This document shows positions 48,513-61,594 of a stretch of DNA of 64,000 nucleotides, piece after piece (position 1 is the first letter of the stretch; each line of letters begins with the position of its first letter). The notes under the pieces are model-generated. The model ran no database searches. It had not been told where the DNA came from and saw only the letters and a list, made by a program, of their open reading frames with translations. The translations under genes and the position numbers were made by a program. The DNA is from Acanthochromis polyacanthus (taxonomy: Eukaryota > Chordata > Actinopteri > Pomacentridae). The DNA is taken from NCBI RefSeq assembly GCF_021347895.1, contig NC_067122.1, positions 10,095,983 through 10,159,982 on the forward strand, given 5' to 3'.

Positions 48513-51089
48513 GTAAATGGAGCTCTAGGGGAGGAGGGATGAATCATTAAAACCCTTGGTAATAAAATGCATACTTAAAAGGTAATGAGCTTTCTTCAAT
48601 ATACAGCATTTTGTCCAAGGTCAATTTTGAGTCTATATAATGAGCTTCTATCTTGTGTCGGTACCTCCTGAGATGTTGTATCTCTTCGGCTTGTGGTAGA
48701 CTTCTCCAAAGATTCATACTGTATTAGAGCCAACATGCTGGGATGCTCTAGTCTGTGGATCTTGCTTGTGACCACAAACATGTATATGGTGTTTTCATGA
48801 ATGTACTGAGACAACTGGAACCAGGTTCCATGATAGCACCCCACTCATTCCACTGCTATTTTAAAGCTTCCCTATGCTTTAGCTTATTGTGCCCTTGAAA
48901 TCATTGCTTTGGCTGAATCAGGTGATGTTCTGTTGGCTGCTAGATAATTTTTGAAACAGGTGCATGAGACCTCTTAGTTTTGTTGGCTTTCAACTTTCAA
49001 ATTTGAATATTACAAAGAGTCACTGAAGAGGTTTCTTAAAAATGATGCAGTTGTTTTCTGGGAATCTGATTCACTCTGTGGCTGCTGCAGCTTAGCACGA
49101 TTCTTTCAAGCTTGGCTAAAAAGCAGGTTCATTCTTTGTTCGTTTGGCTGCTCGGTCTTACATAAAAATGAATCATACTTGCAGCATGAACACGTAATTA
49201 TTTGGTGACTTAAACTGTCATTAGTAAAGCAAAAAAAAAGAGAATAAACTACTGAATTCTTCCTTTTAGCAAGATATGAATGCACTTGTGTTTCAATGTG
49301 ATCTACAAGTAAAATATATTTTGCTTTATTTTTATTTTTTAATGCATTACTACAACAAAGTATTTAACATTTTATCAAGTCATGGTGAATTGACACAACC
49401 ATTGTCCATATTTCATGTTGCACCACCAGGGAACCCTCAGTAATAGTGATCAGCTTCTTGTTATTACACTCAAATATTGTTTCATTCATAAAGCACGCAA
49501 TACTGTCTGAGCTGCTGCATTTGGGTATCTGTTGCTGCATTGAATGAGTTGATTTTAGTTAATCACTTCCAAAGATAAATAAATGACGCTTGCTCCTGTT
49601 TACTGTCCTTGTGTGAGCTCATAGTGAAACCTGCCGGGTAAAAGGGTTGTGTAGATAACTGATTAAAGTTCTCATGCAGCACACCCTGTTCTCAGGTATA
49701 ATACAAACTGTACTGCACAGATTTGTTTTTGAGCGGAAGCCGGCCCTCATGCCAGCTCTACAGCCAAGCTGGTTAACCACACTCCCACACACTGTGCATT
49801 CTGTTAGGAACAACAATTATCATCTCTGCAATGAGCGGCTAGATATTGTTTTTCTTCTTGGAAATTTTCATCAACAGGGAGCAGAGAATTGCGCATTACC
49901 AGCGATGATCCTCGTCTTACTGCAAATCTAAATTTCATTCAGATAAAGATTGGTTTTCTGAGGGTTCATTAACTAAATAGTGGGAGCTGTCAATCCAAAA
50001 GTACAGAGGTATCTTCTCCTCAGAGCTGACAATTAGGACAGAACCTTTTATTTCTCAAAAATAATGGCAGTTTATTATTGTTGTTATTTTTCTTTTTTGT
50101 AGATGTAATTTATTCCTCCAACTAGCAATTCTCCAAATGTGACCTTAGCTAATTAACTTGCAATTTTAATGTGTATAGTAATTGCAGGATTGCATTTGTC
50201 TTTGTAATGTAGAATTAAATACTTTATAACTAATTATCATTGCAAGGTTATTTACCCGGCTGGGCGATTCAAGTGGAATAAGAAAGGAGTTTAGAAAGAC
50301 CACATCAAAACTGGCTGCTGTGTGATTTAATCATCTCACAAGATATGACGCTCCATCTGTCTTGCTCTGAGGCATAAGTAATCTGAATCTAAACACATGC
50401 AGTGTCAAACGGGAGGGTGTGAAACATGTCAAATTTCAGAGAACGAGAAGGAATGAGGTTACAAGTCAAAGCAGTGGAAAGACTGGATTTTGAAGGACTC
50501 TACAGAGTTCACATGTCTTCAGAACTTCAATAATTGAGCAATCCGGTGTCATTCACAGAAAGTTGTGGAAGCACAGTAAAGCAAGATGAACTTCTGAGAT
50601 GAGATGCCGCAGCAAGACAGCATAATACTTTGTGTGCACCGTGCATTTCTGAGCCTATGTATACATACACAACCATACTCTAAAAATATATATTTATAGT
50701 CAAAAGTGCTCAGGAGGAATGGTATGTGCTGCTTGGAATGTGCTGACAAGTAACATTTTTCCATTTTTCACAGACTATGGGAGGGCCATATCATGAAAAT
50801 AAGGCCAAACATATGCATATATACATTTTTAGATCTTAATGTGGTGAAATAATATCAGAGAAAAACTATATTTGAATATTACCATTGCATCATCAAACAG
50901 AGACAAATGGGTTCTGCCACTTCCAACTAGCTTACGTTCCCTCAGATGCAATGACACAAAATGGATCAGCTTTCAAAATGAAAAAAAGTGACATGTGGGA
51001 TAGAACTCTGTGCTAATGAAGGCCCCAAAGCATTTGGTTAGATAGTATGACCGTGAATACATCAGATTTGAATTCACAGTGGCAGGCAG
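48513..51089. other. Noncoding stretch, possible regulatory block near 49640-50290
   Basis: 50130-50270 is dense in homeodomain-type core motifs (CTAATTAAC, GTAATTGC, ACTAATTATC). 49730-49930 has an 85-codon plus-strand frame without a domain. No gene or named repeat is recognised. Confidence 0.4.
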
Positions 51090-51917
51090 TGATGCTGCCA
51101 GGAAAACAGAGTGTTGAATGTGGTGAAGTTCAGTCAAATGAGGCACTAAAACCAGCGAAGCTCCAGAGACAGCTTAAAACACAAAGCACTGAGGATGTGT
51201 TGGGAAGTCAAAAGAAGTCCTAGTGGACACCCAGCATCTTAGAAAGAAAGGGAAAGTCGAGCAACAAAGCAGGAATCAGCAGAGTCTTCACAGGGCCGAG
51301 AATGTGGCTGTGAAAGCTGTTAACTAGATTAAGAAAAATGCACTTGGCTCCGTGTGACAGACTTGATGCAGATCACTTGCAGTGTTTGCACTGCAGTGAA
51401 GTAAGGTAGCTTTCAAGAGGACGTGTGCTTAATTGCCTTTTAGAATTGAGAAAATAAGTGTTTCTGGAAGAGCAGCACCCTCCTCTTGCTGACCATTGCA
51501 CTTCTTCTTTTTAGCTTTTGTGCAAAATGACCTATTCATTGGATATATCTGACCAGTTAAATCTACTCAATATATCAGTGCAAGGCAGAAAGCAGTGCAG
51601 TGTCTCTGTGAAAGAAAAGAAGGGAAAAAAATGTATTCTGTGGAAACGAGTTAAGGAGGGACTATCTGATATGTTTTCACTCCTGACTGAAACTTGGGAA
51701 GTTTCTTCTCATGCCAGCGTATCCAGTGCTTTAACTCAGTTTACTTCCCAGAGGACCTCCAACATGGAAACTTTGGATTTTTGAGTCTTTTTCTGTGAAT
51801 CCTCCTTCAGAAGACTTAGATCTGTCCACTCAGCTGGAAAACAAACTATCAGCAGACAGCAGCCTGAAGCCTCAGCTTACTCAAGTTGACCTTATTTTCA
51901 CTCTGGAGTGTCAGTAA
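51090..51917 (+). pseudogene. hAT-type transposase relic (SCAND3/ZBED-like)
   Basis: Three separated blocks follow the order of a hAT-type transposase of the kind domesticated as SCAND3/ZBED5. First is ECGEVQSNEALKPAKLQRQL, a degraded BED-like zinc finger (51116 on). Next, in the 88-codon frame at 51518-51784, is DISDQLNLLNISVQGRKQ, resembling the 'D-I-hydrophobic-x-H-L-N-x-L-N-x-K-L-Q-G' helix of the catalytic core. Last, after a frameshift near 51783, is NPPSEDLDLSTQLENKL, resembling the segment before the final helix, ending at TAA 51915-51917. Long stretches between blocks hold stops and have lost similarity. It is too broken to act. The family call rests on remembered motifs. Confidence 0.6.
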
Positions 51918-53479
51918 GTATGTGTATATATGTAATATATGTGATCCAAGGTTGTTGTTTTTTTATTGTGACTGTTCCAAAATCAAAGGCAAAGAACGAA
52001 CTGAAAGCAACTTTGAATGCTGCTCAATGTGTCAGCCTCTCGCTCATCCCACCACAACTTTATCTCATTATTACCCAGAGGCAAGCACAAGTGTCTCACC
52101 GAGGGTAAACAGAGGGTTTATTTCGGTCATTACAGTTGACAGGGCGCACATATTTTTAGCCCAGTTTATTTTTCCTCCTTTTTTGTCACGTTATGTTTTT
52201 CTTTTTTCTGTGTTATTTTTGTGGGAAGGTGGTACTTGAAATATTTGGGGGCTGGGAACCCCTGGCATCGGAGCAGGACATGTTCGATGATGGATTTTCC
52301 AAAGACTAAAGATCAAATTTGTGTTTTGTGTCCGATTGTGAGTTTGGGCTAGTAGAACACCTGACTGACTGTGGACTGCTTTCGGTCAGCTAAGACATAG
52401 TTTTTGGTTAAATGTAATAAAAAGTTATTGCAGTCTATACAGCCTTCAGGCAACAGTTATCCTCCTGCAGAGATCCAATCTTGTAGTAGCAGCTATTTAT
52501 AAATGTAGCTACATAATGCACAATAAAGCACATTTAAGGAAGAATCACACCAGCCCACATCCAACCGTTATGATGAATTACAAGTTGCAAACCAATCTAT
52601 GACACCTTGAAGAACATTCCAAGAAAAGATGCCAGAAAAAAATCAGGACTGGTTGATTGGTTCCTGAGTGAATATGTTGCTAGATTTCACTTCCTAAAAA
52701 ACATTTTCTTCCAAAGCATGAAAAGGTTGACTTGATATTCAATTAAAAAGTGTGAGTAATGACTGGAAGATGGATAGATTGGCGAGACTGTGGGCCATCT
52801 CTACCCTTAATCGAGGGCTCATAGTGGCCTAAACAAAACCATTAAAGGGTTCAGGTTCTGGGAGCAAGAAGGGAAACACATTTCAGATAACTTAGTCTGA
52901 TTCACCGGATGTAGCTGTGAAAGTAAGCCTGCCATTGTCCTCCTGATCCACTCCCTTGATTTTACTGGTTTCAAAATCAGATTTACTGCAGACAACAACA
53001 AAAACAACCTCTGGGCTAGCGGACGACCACAGTGAAAGTTTTGCAGGGGTTTTGGATCGTTCAGTAAGGCAGCCTGACAGCTTTCTTCCCCCCTCCAGTG
53101 GATTATCCTTTTTAATGACAGTGCTCGTCTCTCTGCATTCAAATGTTCCACCAAAAAAAAATTCCACCCTGTTACTGTTGTGAGGAAACACTAAAGTTTG
53201 GCCCCTCTCAAGTTGATCGGGATTTATTTAAAGAAATACAAGCAAACAGTTTTTATATATATTTTTTAAATTTTGCTTTTTTGTTTTTTTCACATTCCAG
53301 AAAGATGATGAGGTGCAGGCCGTTGTGTACTACGGAATAGGCTGTCTAAGTACCACTACAGATGCCCTGATCCTTGACACCACTTTCCCTCAATGCTCTC
53401 CTCTTCTTCCTGTCCACAAACAGCTGCATCTCCCCCAGGCTCCTTTGTGATTAAGGCCACAGTCTTTGGGCTCCTTTCT
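51918..53479. other. Noncoding, with an open minus-strand frame at 52892-53191
   Basis: The minus-strand frame 52892-53191 (99 codons) reads sensibly in parts (GGTFECRETSTVIKKDNP, KLSGCLTERSKTPAKLS, KIKGVDQEDNGRLTFTATS) and might be a repeat-derived remnant. I cannot name it. The rest shows no gene. Confidence 0.35.
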
Positions 53480-53690
53480 GACAGAGACTTCCAAAACAGT
53501 CCATCTCCACCCACCTCCATCACCCAGTGTGACTTGGCGATGGTGGATTCCGTCCACATCTTGGGTAACACCATCACCCAGGGCCTCACCAAGAAGGCAC
53601 AACACGGTTTTCTGTGGGAGTAGAAGAAATTTTTCCTGCCAAAGTCAATGATGTCGTACATATTCACCTCCTCCACCACGGGGGCAATCT
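53480..53690 (+). pseudogene. Possible LINE reverse-transcriptase fragment
   Basis: The plus strand reads SPPTSITQCDLAMVDSVHIL, GNTITQGLT and KKAQHGFLWE, then after a stop KKFFLPKSMM. This resembles the region following the RT domain in L2/Rex1-like LINEs, where V-D-S-F-K-F-L-G-T-T-I-T and K-K-A-Q-Q-R-L-Y-F-L are followed by a L-P block. The preceding part of the frame is not recognisable. An open minus-strand frame overlaps (53356-53703, 115 codons) and has no family match. Confidence 0.4.
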
Positions 53691-54686
53691 GCCATGCCTC
53701 CAAGACAAATATTCCTATTTTATATTTCTTGTTCTTGACTTTTGCCTTGTTTCTCTCTTACTTTGTTTATTCTTATGTACCTCACAAACCGAGGCAAATT
53801 TACAAAACTAAAAGCTCCCATTGTGTGTTTAGAGAAAACAAATAGAATATGCTGACAACAAAAGTTTGCATATACAATTAACATAAATTATAATATTATT
53901 TACATAAACAGAAAGTAGGGAACAGTGTATTTTTCTAAAGTCGTATATGCTGTTGAAATTAGTTGTATTTAAATATATTCCCCATATTTTTGACCTGAAA
54001 AGCTGAAAGTTGCAGCACATGAGCAGCTGTCTACAAGTGCAGCTGTGTCTTAGATTCATTTGAAGGTGACTCCTGCTCTGTTTTATCTCTTGCAAGGTGT
54101 CATTTTGGTGGGAATAAGGGAATTACTCATCACTAAATCATTCCCCCTACTAACTTAAAAAAGAGATAAATGTAAGGGTTGTCTTTTTTAAAAACTGTGT
54201 ATGTATAGTCAGCAAACTGTGCTGCTTTTACTCTTCGATTTTGGCAGCTTTATGTGTGCTGTCTAGTTAGACGCTTTTGTGCATTAATAGACAACAGTAA
54301 ATCTTTACTTGACAATATTTTGCATGTTTTGCCGTTCTGTGGTAGGCATTAGAAAACACGTAAAGAAGCAAAGACATTAAAGCACAGAAAAGCACATTTT
54401 AATGTTCAATAGCACACTGCAGTTAGAAAAAAATTCCAGAATAATACAAAGCAACTAAATATTCGTTCTTCTTTTTCTTTTCTTTCTTTTTTTTTGCAAA
54501 AGTGTTTGAGTCAAACTTATGAAGAAAATAAAATATGTTCTCATGAAATATGGCAGTTAAGATGATATGATTTTTATAATAGCAATTTAACAAATGATCA
54601 TTTTTATTTATAGGTGCCTTTCAGAACACTCAAACAATGTGAAATTGGCTGTTATAATAAGAATAAAGAATTAAAACACACACATC
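53691..54686. other. Noncoding, AT-rich
   Basis: Only low-complexity T/C runs (54468-54497) are visible. No gene or named repeat seen. Confidence 0.55.
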
Positions 54687-54948
54687 CACTACTGTTCAAA
54701 AGTTAGGTGTCACTTAAAAATGTCCTTGTTTTTAAAAGAAAAGATTTTCATTCAATGTTTTTTTTTTTATTTCTTTCTGTTATTTTCTACATTGTAGATG
54801 AATACTGCAGATTAACCCTTTTTTGTTTACAACATAATTCCATATGTTTTCTTCTATAGTTTGGATGTCATCAGTATTAATCTACAATGTAGAAAAGAAT
54901 TTAATCAAAACCATTGAATGAGGTGTGTCTGAACTTTTGAGCAAATAG
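54687..54948. mobile_element. Chimeric Tc1 MITE
   Basis: The left end (CACTACTGTTCAAAAGTTAG then GTCACTTAAAAATGTCC) belongs to the Tc1 family also seen at 61595. From about 54748 the sequence switches to a different Tc1 family. There, TTCATTCAATG ... CTACATTGTAGATGAATACT pairs with ATTAATCTACAATGTAGAAA ... CATTGAATGAGG as an inverted repeat. The right terminus is GTGTGTCTGAACTTTTGAGC. No coding remains. Confidence 0.65.
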
Positions 54949-55140
54949 GATAATAGTGATCGTGATGACATGAAATTTCTCACCATGATCTGCACATCCA
55001 CTGGGCTTCATAGTGACTGTCAGCTCTTCGTTCATCTGTCTGGCCTACAATTGCACTTTTTTTTGGTTCAATCTCACCGCCTTCTTACTGCTGGTTTCAT
55101 TTGCAGCAAGCAGCAGTTTTCAGCAAAAATCTATACTTCT
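54949..55140. other. Short noncoding stretch
   Basis: No feature recognised. Confidence 0.5.
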
Positions 55141-55235
55141 GAGCGACTCGATGGCTGAGTGATTAGGGTGCTGTTCGGAAGCCCCAGCTCCCTCACAGAC
55201 TACATGCTAAGCCCTTCAATGTAGAAAGGTGGGCA
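55141..55235 (+). mobile_element. tRNA-like SINE head fragment
   Basis: GCGACTCGATGGCTGAGTGA then TTAGGGTGCTGTTCGGAAGC resembles the head of a fish SINE derived from a Ser/Leu-type tRNA (box A TGGCTGAGTGATTAGG). The sequence then continues CATGCTAAGCCCTTCAATG. Box B and the body are lost. It is not a functional tRNA, since it lacks a closing acceptor stem and an intact box B. Confidence 0.45.
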
Positions 55236-57529
55236 TTAATCACAGATGGTTTGGTTGTTTTCTTTTCTTTTATTTCATTTTATAGACGAGACAGAAGCAG
55301 AACTGCCCTTTATCTTAAAGATAAGTTGATTTGTTTGATTGAAGAGACATTAAGTTTAAAAAGCCACTGGTGACTCAAGAGGGAAAAAGTGACACAAAAG
55401 CAACTCTTCAATGTAATATATGAGTAGGTGGAGTCTCAGATTTGATTGGATGGCAGCTTTATGGTGAAACAGCAAGTAATTAGGATGAATATTGAAGAAA
55501 GCACAAATGTTTTCTGTATTTTTAGATTTACTGAGGACTGATTTTTTGTTCATGAATTCAGCTTTGTCAGCTCTATTTTAGAACTGTGACCTGACTGACC
55601 AGTTTGAACAGGGAAGGCAGGAACTTATGATGTATACGAGTATACAGGAAGAGAGAATTTAAAGTTTTTCCTCCAAGTTTATTTCCCCCATTTGTTTCGT
55701 TTTTGTTTCCTATTGTAGGGGCTGCTATTTATTTTGAAGACCACACATAAATGGCTTCCTGTTTTTCCAGCTCCCCTCTGCCAGTGTTTTGTCCTCCCCA
55801 TGCGTCACCAGGCCACGTTATACTTTGCTTTGCAACAAGCTCTTACCAAACAGGCACAAAATCCCCGGACAGCAAGTCACCCCTTGGATTCCTGCATGTT
55901 ATTCCCCTGCTCTGTTTTCACACATTTCCTGTGTCTCCCTTTACCGTCACTGCCAAAAACATTGAAAAATAATAAAATGAAAGCAAAATAAAAAATCAAT
56001 ATGTTCGTCAAATGTTAATGTGAGACCAAAAGCAGTGAATATTTGACCTAAGGGAAGAAACAAGAGTCCAAAGTGAATGTTGATATTGTTCCGTATAATC
56101 AACAACTCAACTTTAAGTGGCTAATATGTGTAATAAACCCATTTATACTAGTTCCAAATGGTTAAGTCAGTTTGCAAATCATTTCATGGCTGTATACTTG
56201 TAATTATGAGAAATAATATGGTCTATATAACATAAGAGCAAAAACGGAACATGAGATATTGTTGTTTACTTATTTACATATTTAAAAATTGACTTAAATC
56301 ACAAGTACGCAGGAACCCAATGGAATTTTGTAGGCCCGCACAGAGCCGTCCTTCCCTCAGTTTCCTTCAACAGCTGGTTTGCAAAAATTCTGAGAGTCAG
56401 CCAAGAATATTCTTAAGGAAAAGGAGAAGGGGAGTTTAATCTAAACAAACACCTTGTTCAGATGTGAGCCAGGGTCACACCAAGTGTTCACCCCACAGGC
56501 TCCGTATAATTGCCTTCATGCTCGTGCCTCTGCCAATAAAAATACCCAGCAGTGACTTTTGAGTGGCTGCAAATGTAACTCCTCTCAGTAGCTTTTGTTG
56601 CTTATGAGCTGGTTGGATTGCGGCGGCAGCTACCCTCAGCATCTTGTGTTGACGCCAACGCCAAAGAGGGACATCAACACTAATTTAAATAAGTGTCACT
56701 ATTAGTCATAGCATCAACATCAGCATGAATGCCGCACGACGGTTACAAAATATAAAAATACACCGCAGGGGGGTTAATCATTAAGATGTAAAAAGAAAAT
56801 TAACCGTCCATCATTCTGAATGATTCAGACGGTTGATTGCTCTGACTGTCAACCCCCTAGATTAGATCTTGCTGTCCGGGATGTGACCCTCCCTCACTTC
56901 CTCCCTCCCCTCCACTCGCCGCCCATCCATTTGAAATGCAGGATTATTTTATTTGCCCAGCTCAGACACATAAAACAAGTTGCCTCAGTTGAGTTGGCAT
57001 AGTCCATGCAAAGCTGTGCGTTGCATACAGACTATTTCACAAGATAAACACAAACTCACTTACCAACTGTCTGAGAGTCCTGCAGCTGGCAAACTGTACA
57101 TATGAGTCAGTGAAAAGGTTTATATCATTTCAGAAAAGTAACACCTTCCTCCTACATCTCCTCCTCCTCCGCCTCCTCCTCTCCCTACTCACAAAATGAC
57201 AAATACTATTTTGTAAGGGCAAGTCCAGAACTGTGCATGTGACCAGGATGCTAACTGCAAAACAAAATCTGTCAGTTTCTGTCTTAGAAATGAAGGAATT
57301 AATCATCTTGCATACTGTGCAGATACTGTTTTTCCACTCCTTACTGTATTATGTGCCCAATTGGAGACTGTACACCTTGTTACTAAGTGTTCAATCCAGA
57401 CTCCTCAATTGGAGTTACTACAGAAAACTGTCCTTGTCAAACTTTAACTCCTGAAGAAAGACAATGGTGCTGTTAAATTGTCATTAAATTGTTTAAACTC
57501 TGTTCAAGAGGATTGCTACAAGTGTCACA
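55236..57529. other. Noncoding, candidate regulatory block 56440-57010
   Basis: 56440-57010 combines CpGs (GCGGCGGCAGC, GACGCCAACGCC, GCCGCACGACGG) with GGTTAATCATTAAGATG and AATGATTCAGACGG motifs and lacks repeats or long frames, so it could be a conserved element. A (CTC)n-like run lies at 57155-57182. No gene is recognised. Confidence 0.4.
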
Positions 57530-57725
57530 TCAAACCAAGGCTGTTCTGGGTTCCTACTTACTGGTTGCTTGGCGCTTTTCTTTGTGCACTTGGACGGGTT
57601 TTCCTTGGATGATCCAAATCCTCCAACAGTCCAAAGACAAGCATGGTGAGTTAACCGGTGATTCCAAATTGGCTTGTCTCTTTGTCTTAGCCATGCAACC
57701 TGTCCAGGGTGTATCTTTTTCTCAC
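57530..57725 (+). mobile_element. V-SINE-like fragment
   Basis: CTGTTCTGGGTTCCTAC (degraded box B region), GGGTTTTCCTTGGATGATCC, CCAACAGTCCAAAGACAAGC and CCTGTCCAGGGTGTATC occur in the order of the SINE core and tail. The middle TAGGTGTGAATGTGAG part is deleted and the 3' end is missing. Confidence 0.6.
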
Positions 57726-60700
57726 TAAGCATATACCAAAGTACAGGTATATTGTAATAAAATACAGTATAAGTAATTCAAACAGTGGTGTATAATTTTC
57801 CCCCCCAAAATGCTGTTAAATACTGTCAAACTTTATGCTGTTTTGGATCAAAAAACCATGAATGAAAGTTGCCAGCAGATGTAAATGCAACATTTTTGGA
57901 GCCACATGAAACACCTGACATTCATCGTCCCTCCAAGAAACCAAAAAAATGTTTGTGACATAATTCTCAGGCATCAACACTTAAGTTGGGAATCTTGTTT
58001 CCCAAATTGTAAGCTGGGTTCAATCGATACTAACTCATCATAATCGTACCAAACCTCTCGTAGGTTGAGTGCACATGAGAGAATTTTCAGACAGCGTGTC
58101 ATCTGCGAGTTGAATCATTTATAATCATTGTTTTCTTATGAATTCTGGACTCCTGTTTGCAGGTCCAGTTTAAACATTTTCATTTGATTGCTTTTTGAGT
58201 AGACTCCTGTACATATAGACCTCACTTTGATTCATGATATCGAATCTGGTGTTTGTGGTGTTAGAAAAGTAGGAATTGGCTTGGTATTACAATACTATCA
58301 CTGTAAAAACACAATAAAATACTGGTGACCACAGTCACCATAGTTACCTTGCACAAGCAAAGCTGCTCAGTATGTCTAACAACTTTGATGTTCATGTTCT
58401 TTCACAAGGCTATAATTAGCTTTGACATTTGATTGCATCCTTACTACTGTTTTTACTTCACAATATAATCCCTATCTCGATTGTAACCATAACCGTGCCA
58501 TAGTACTTTTGTACCCGTGTACAGTCATTATGAAAAAAGAAGATTTTAAGAACTCCATCAGCATCACATGTAAAGGAAAAGAAAACCTCTTGTTTTGTAG
58601 AATGGTCTAACCCTACATACCTCAACCAAAAAGGAAGTCATAATCCTAAAACTGCAATGTTAGTTCCTTGTATGCAAACATGAGATGAGAAGTGATTAAA
58701 AACAGACAGAAATAAAATGTCCGCTTCGTCGTTTTATGCTGCATGTTTTAGCTTAGCGAGGAGCAGATCTCCCCTGTTTCATCACTATGCTGAATCTGTG
58801 CAAATCTGTGAGGCTCGGTGCCGTGAAGTTCAGTTCTCAGCCTGAAGGTCACGTCCCTGTTTCAAATGAGGGCCAGAGGGCACAGAGTCTTGGACAGCGG
58901 GACACATCCAAAGGGAGTTTCCACACATAATGGCCTCTAACACCCGCTGCAGAGAGAACAGGGAGTGTTTACTTTGTGGACTGACCTTGCACCCCTTACT
59001 CCCTGCAGGATCGACATTGATTGTGTATGATCTGTTCTGGCATCCCGGCATCCAGTTGTCTGGTGCAGGGTTAAAGAAGGAACACGTATATTTTGACAAA
59101 GTGCAAACACTCGCCCTGTAAAAAAGCCCAAATATGTTATTATATGTCTTTGAAATGTTTATTTTTTCAAATAATTTGTAGAATTTATTTTAACAATGGA
59201 AATGTACGTCATTTCAAATTAAATTTAAAACATGACGTCCCGAAGGAACAATAATATTCAACTTGACAGAATGAGATTGCCAATACATGCTGTATTTTTT
59301 TTTTCAAAAAATATAGCAGCAGTTAGTGAATATAAAAATCATACTGAGATGGTGTTTTATATGTCTTAGGAGATTTAGACTAGATCCTGAAAATTGCTTG
59401 TGTAATTTTACAATGAAACGTATGTATAAACAAATACCATTTTAATATAGTTTTAGAAAAATAAAATGTCTTCTCTCTCTTAAAAAGAAACATATGAGTA
59501 CAATATCACTCTCTGTCTGTGACAAGTTAATTTGGAATAAATTCAGAATAATCATCAAATGGTGTTTCAAAATTCTAATTGCATAGTACCTATGTTAGAC
59601 TCCTATTTTTTAATTGTCATTAAAGAGTGAGCTGATTTAGATATATTCAAGTACGACTATTGCATATAAAATATCCATTACACAGATAACAGAATTGAAC
59701 AATCCCTTAACAGAAAATACCTGCACATTTACATGCCTGAAGGCTTTTCTCAGAGTAAAGCTGTTTTGATTTTGAACGTAATTATTATATATCTTAATTG
59801 CATGAATTAGATCTATAGTTCTATCTCTTTTGTAATAGCAAACTGTTAGTGCTGCCTTGGGTGATATGCAAACTGTGAATAAAGAAATTGTATACAGTGC
59901 TGCTGCTCCCAGCTTGCTTTAAAAATATGACCTCATTTATCGGTCTTGACTTATTGTGAAACTCCAAACATTTGATAACATTTTTCAGCAGCTCTCCAAA
60001 CTAATGCAGCACCCGAACCACTGATTGAACACATGCATTTGCATAAAAAATAAAAACGAATAGAAATCAGAGTCTTTGAAAGGTGTACCATGAAAACAGC
60101 TTCAGCTTCCTCTGAAAACGCTTTGAAAGGCAAAAAGCAAGTTCAGCAGATTTGACAAGTAGGATAAGGGAGCATGATAGATCACCTTGAGGACACACAG
60201 CGCTGCTCAGAAATCCATTCCAACACATCAACCTTTGTGCTTATACATATGAATGTATTTCTTCCTGTGTCATGAAAATAAAGGCAACAATAAAAAATGC
60301 CCATACTTATATTTCATAAGATCCACTGGCGATACAAATGGGTGTTGTTAGGATAATAAAGGTACTTTTTCTTTCTAATGAATGAAGAAAAACAAATGCA
60401 TTCAACAAAGGTGACCAGCAGCTGCAGAGACGATATTTTCTTTTGCACTGTTGGGCTTCTTTAGAGGAAAACCCTGAGAAATGTTGAGTTTTATTTGTTT
60501 TTCTGCGTTGTTGTCAAGCTCTAACCTGAATTTGATGCTTGTCGATTGTTCTCTCCACACTGCTGGATCACTTGAGGCCGTTTCAACCTGGGACGGCGTT
60601 ATCTGAGGAACCAAAAATAGCATGTCAGGTCTAAGACGTTCAGACTTTCATGTACCTTTTGGGTTTTGTTTCTTTTTTTTTTTTTTTTTTGCCTTTTTCT

Positions 60701-61594
60701 TCCTTTTGGGCTTTACTTTTCCTTTTCATCATGAGCTACTGATTGCTATAAACAATATAGTAACAATGCAACTTAACATAAAAGCATGAGGAAGCTTGAA
60801 ATGTTCAGTTGATGGTTAACATTAAAAGTGTCACAGCTAGCAATTAGCTTCAACTGATTTTTTTTAACTAAATGCAATATCTAACTACGTGCAACAATTT
60901 GATTTGTACATGTTGTAATTTCTGATGTAACAGAACCAGGCACAGTAAGTGGGCTAAGTGCAAGAGCAAAATCTAAATAATAAAAGAAGAGAGGTGCCAG
61001 ACTGGGCTAGCCAACATTGTGCTGCTGCAGATTGCAAGGACACATCACTCCAGTTCTCCTCTCCAGCACCTGGCAATTTAGAGATCTATAGTCTAGAGAC
61101 TCCAAACAGCTTGTAGTCCCTTATAAAGCTGCTGACACCAGCATGAACCTTTGTTCACGGCAAACAATTTGAGTTGTTATGGTAGGAAAAGCTCAGGTGC
61201 TGCTAATAACATTAATAATGCTCCTGTGCCATTTGTGTGTCCCGCTGAGCAGGCTTGCCGTATAACGTTTTGGAAGGCTTTGGGACCAACACAGCTGAAT
61301 GTATTGCAGCCATGTTTGACGTTAATAATCACACCTGCGTTTTTACGGCTATGACACGTCAAAATGTTTGCTGTCAGAATGGTCTTTTGTGTAAAAGGCT
61401 GCATTTAGTTGATCGCACAAGGCTGGTCGTCTAAATAGAGCTTCATGCCTGGTGCCTGTGATCCTTTTAGATAAAAACATCCACCAGATATGAAAGGTAA
61501 GGCTTCCTGCTGCAGGTGAAAATTTAATGACACAACAAGAGCCATGGAAGACACAAAGCGACAGTTTCAATGTGGCTGTTTATCGTCTCACATA
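57726..61594. other. Long noncoding stretch, no gene recognised
   Basis: AT-rich, with an 18-base T-run at 60673-60690. GTGAATAAAGAAATTG near 59874-59889 contains AATAAA, and the preceding ~750 bp is very AT-rich and frame-free, so a 3' untranslated region is conceivable but unsupported. 58800-59100 has overlapping frames of up to 89 codons without domains. Confidence 0.5.

Noticed and set aside
53356..53703. 115-codon minus-strand frame
   Set aside because: The plus strand shows LINE-like residues over much of the same interval, so the minus frame is more likely a shadow.
55141..55235. Functional tRNA gene
   Set aside because: Box A is present but box B and acceptor-stem pairing are missing; better explained as a SINE head fragment.
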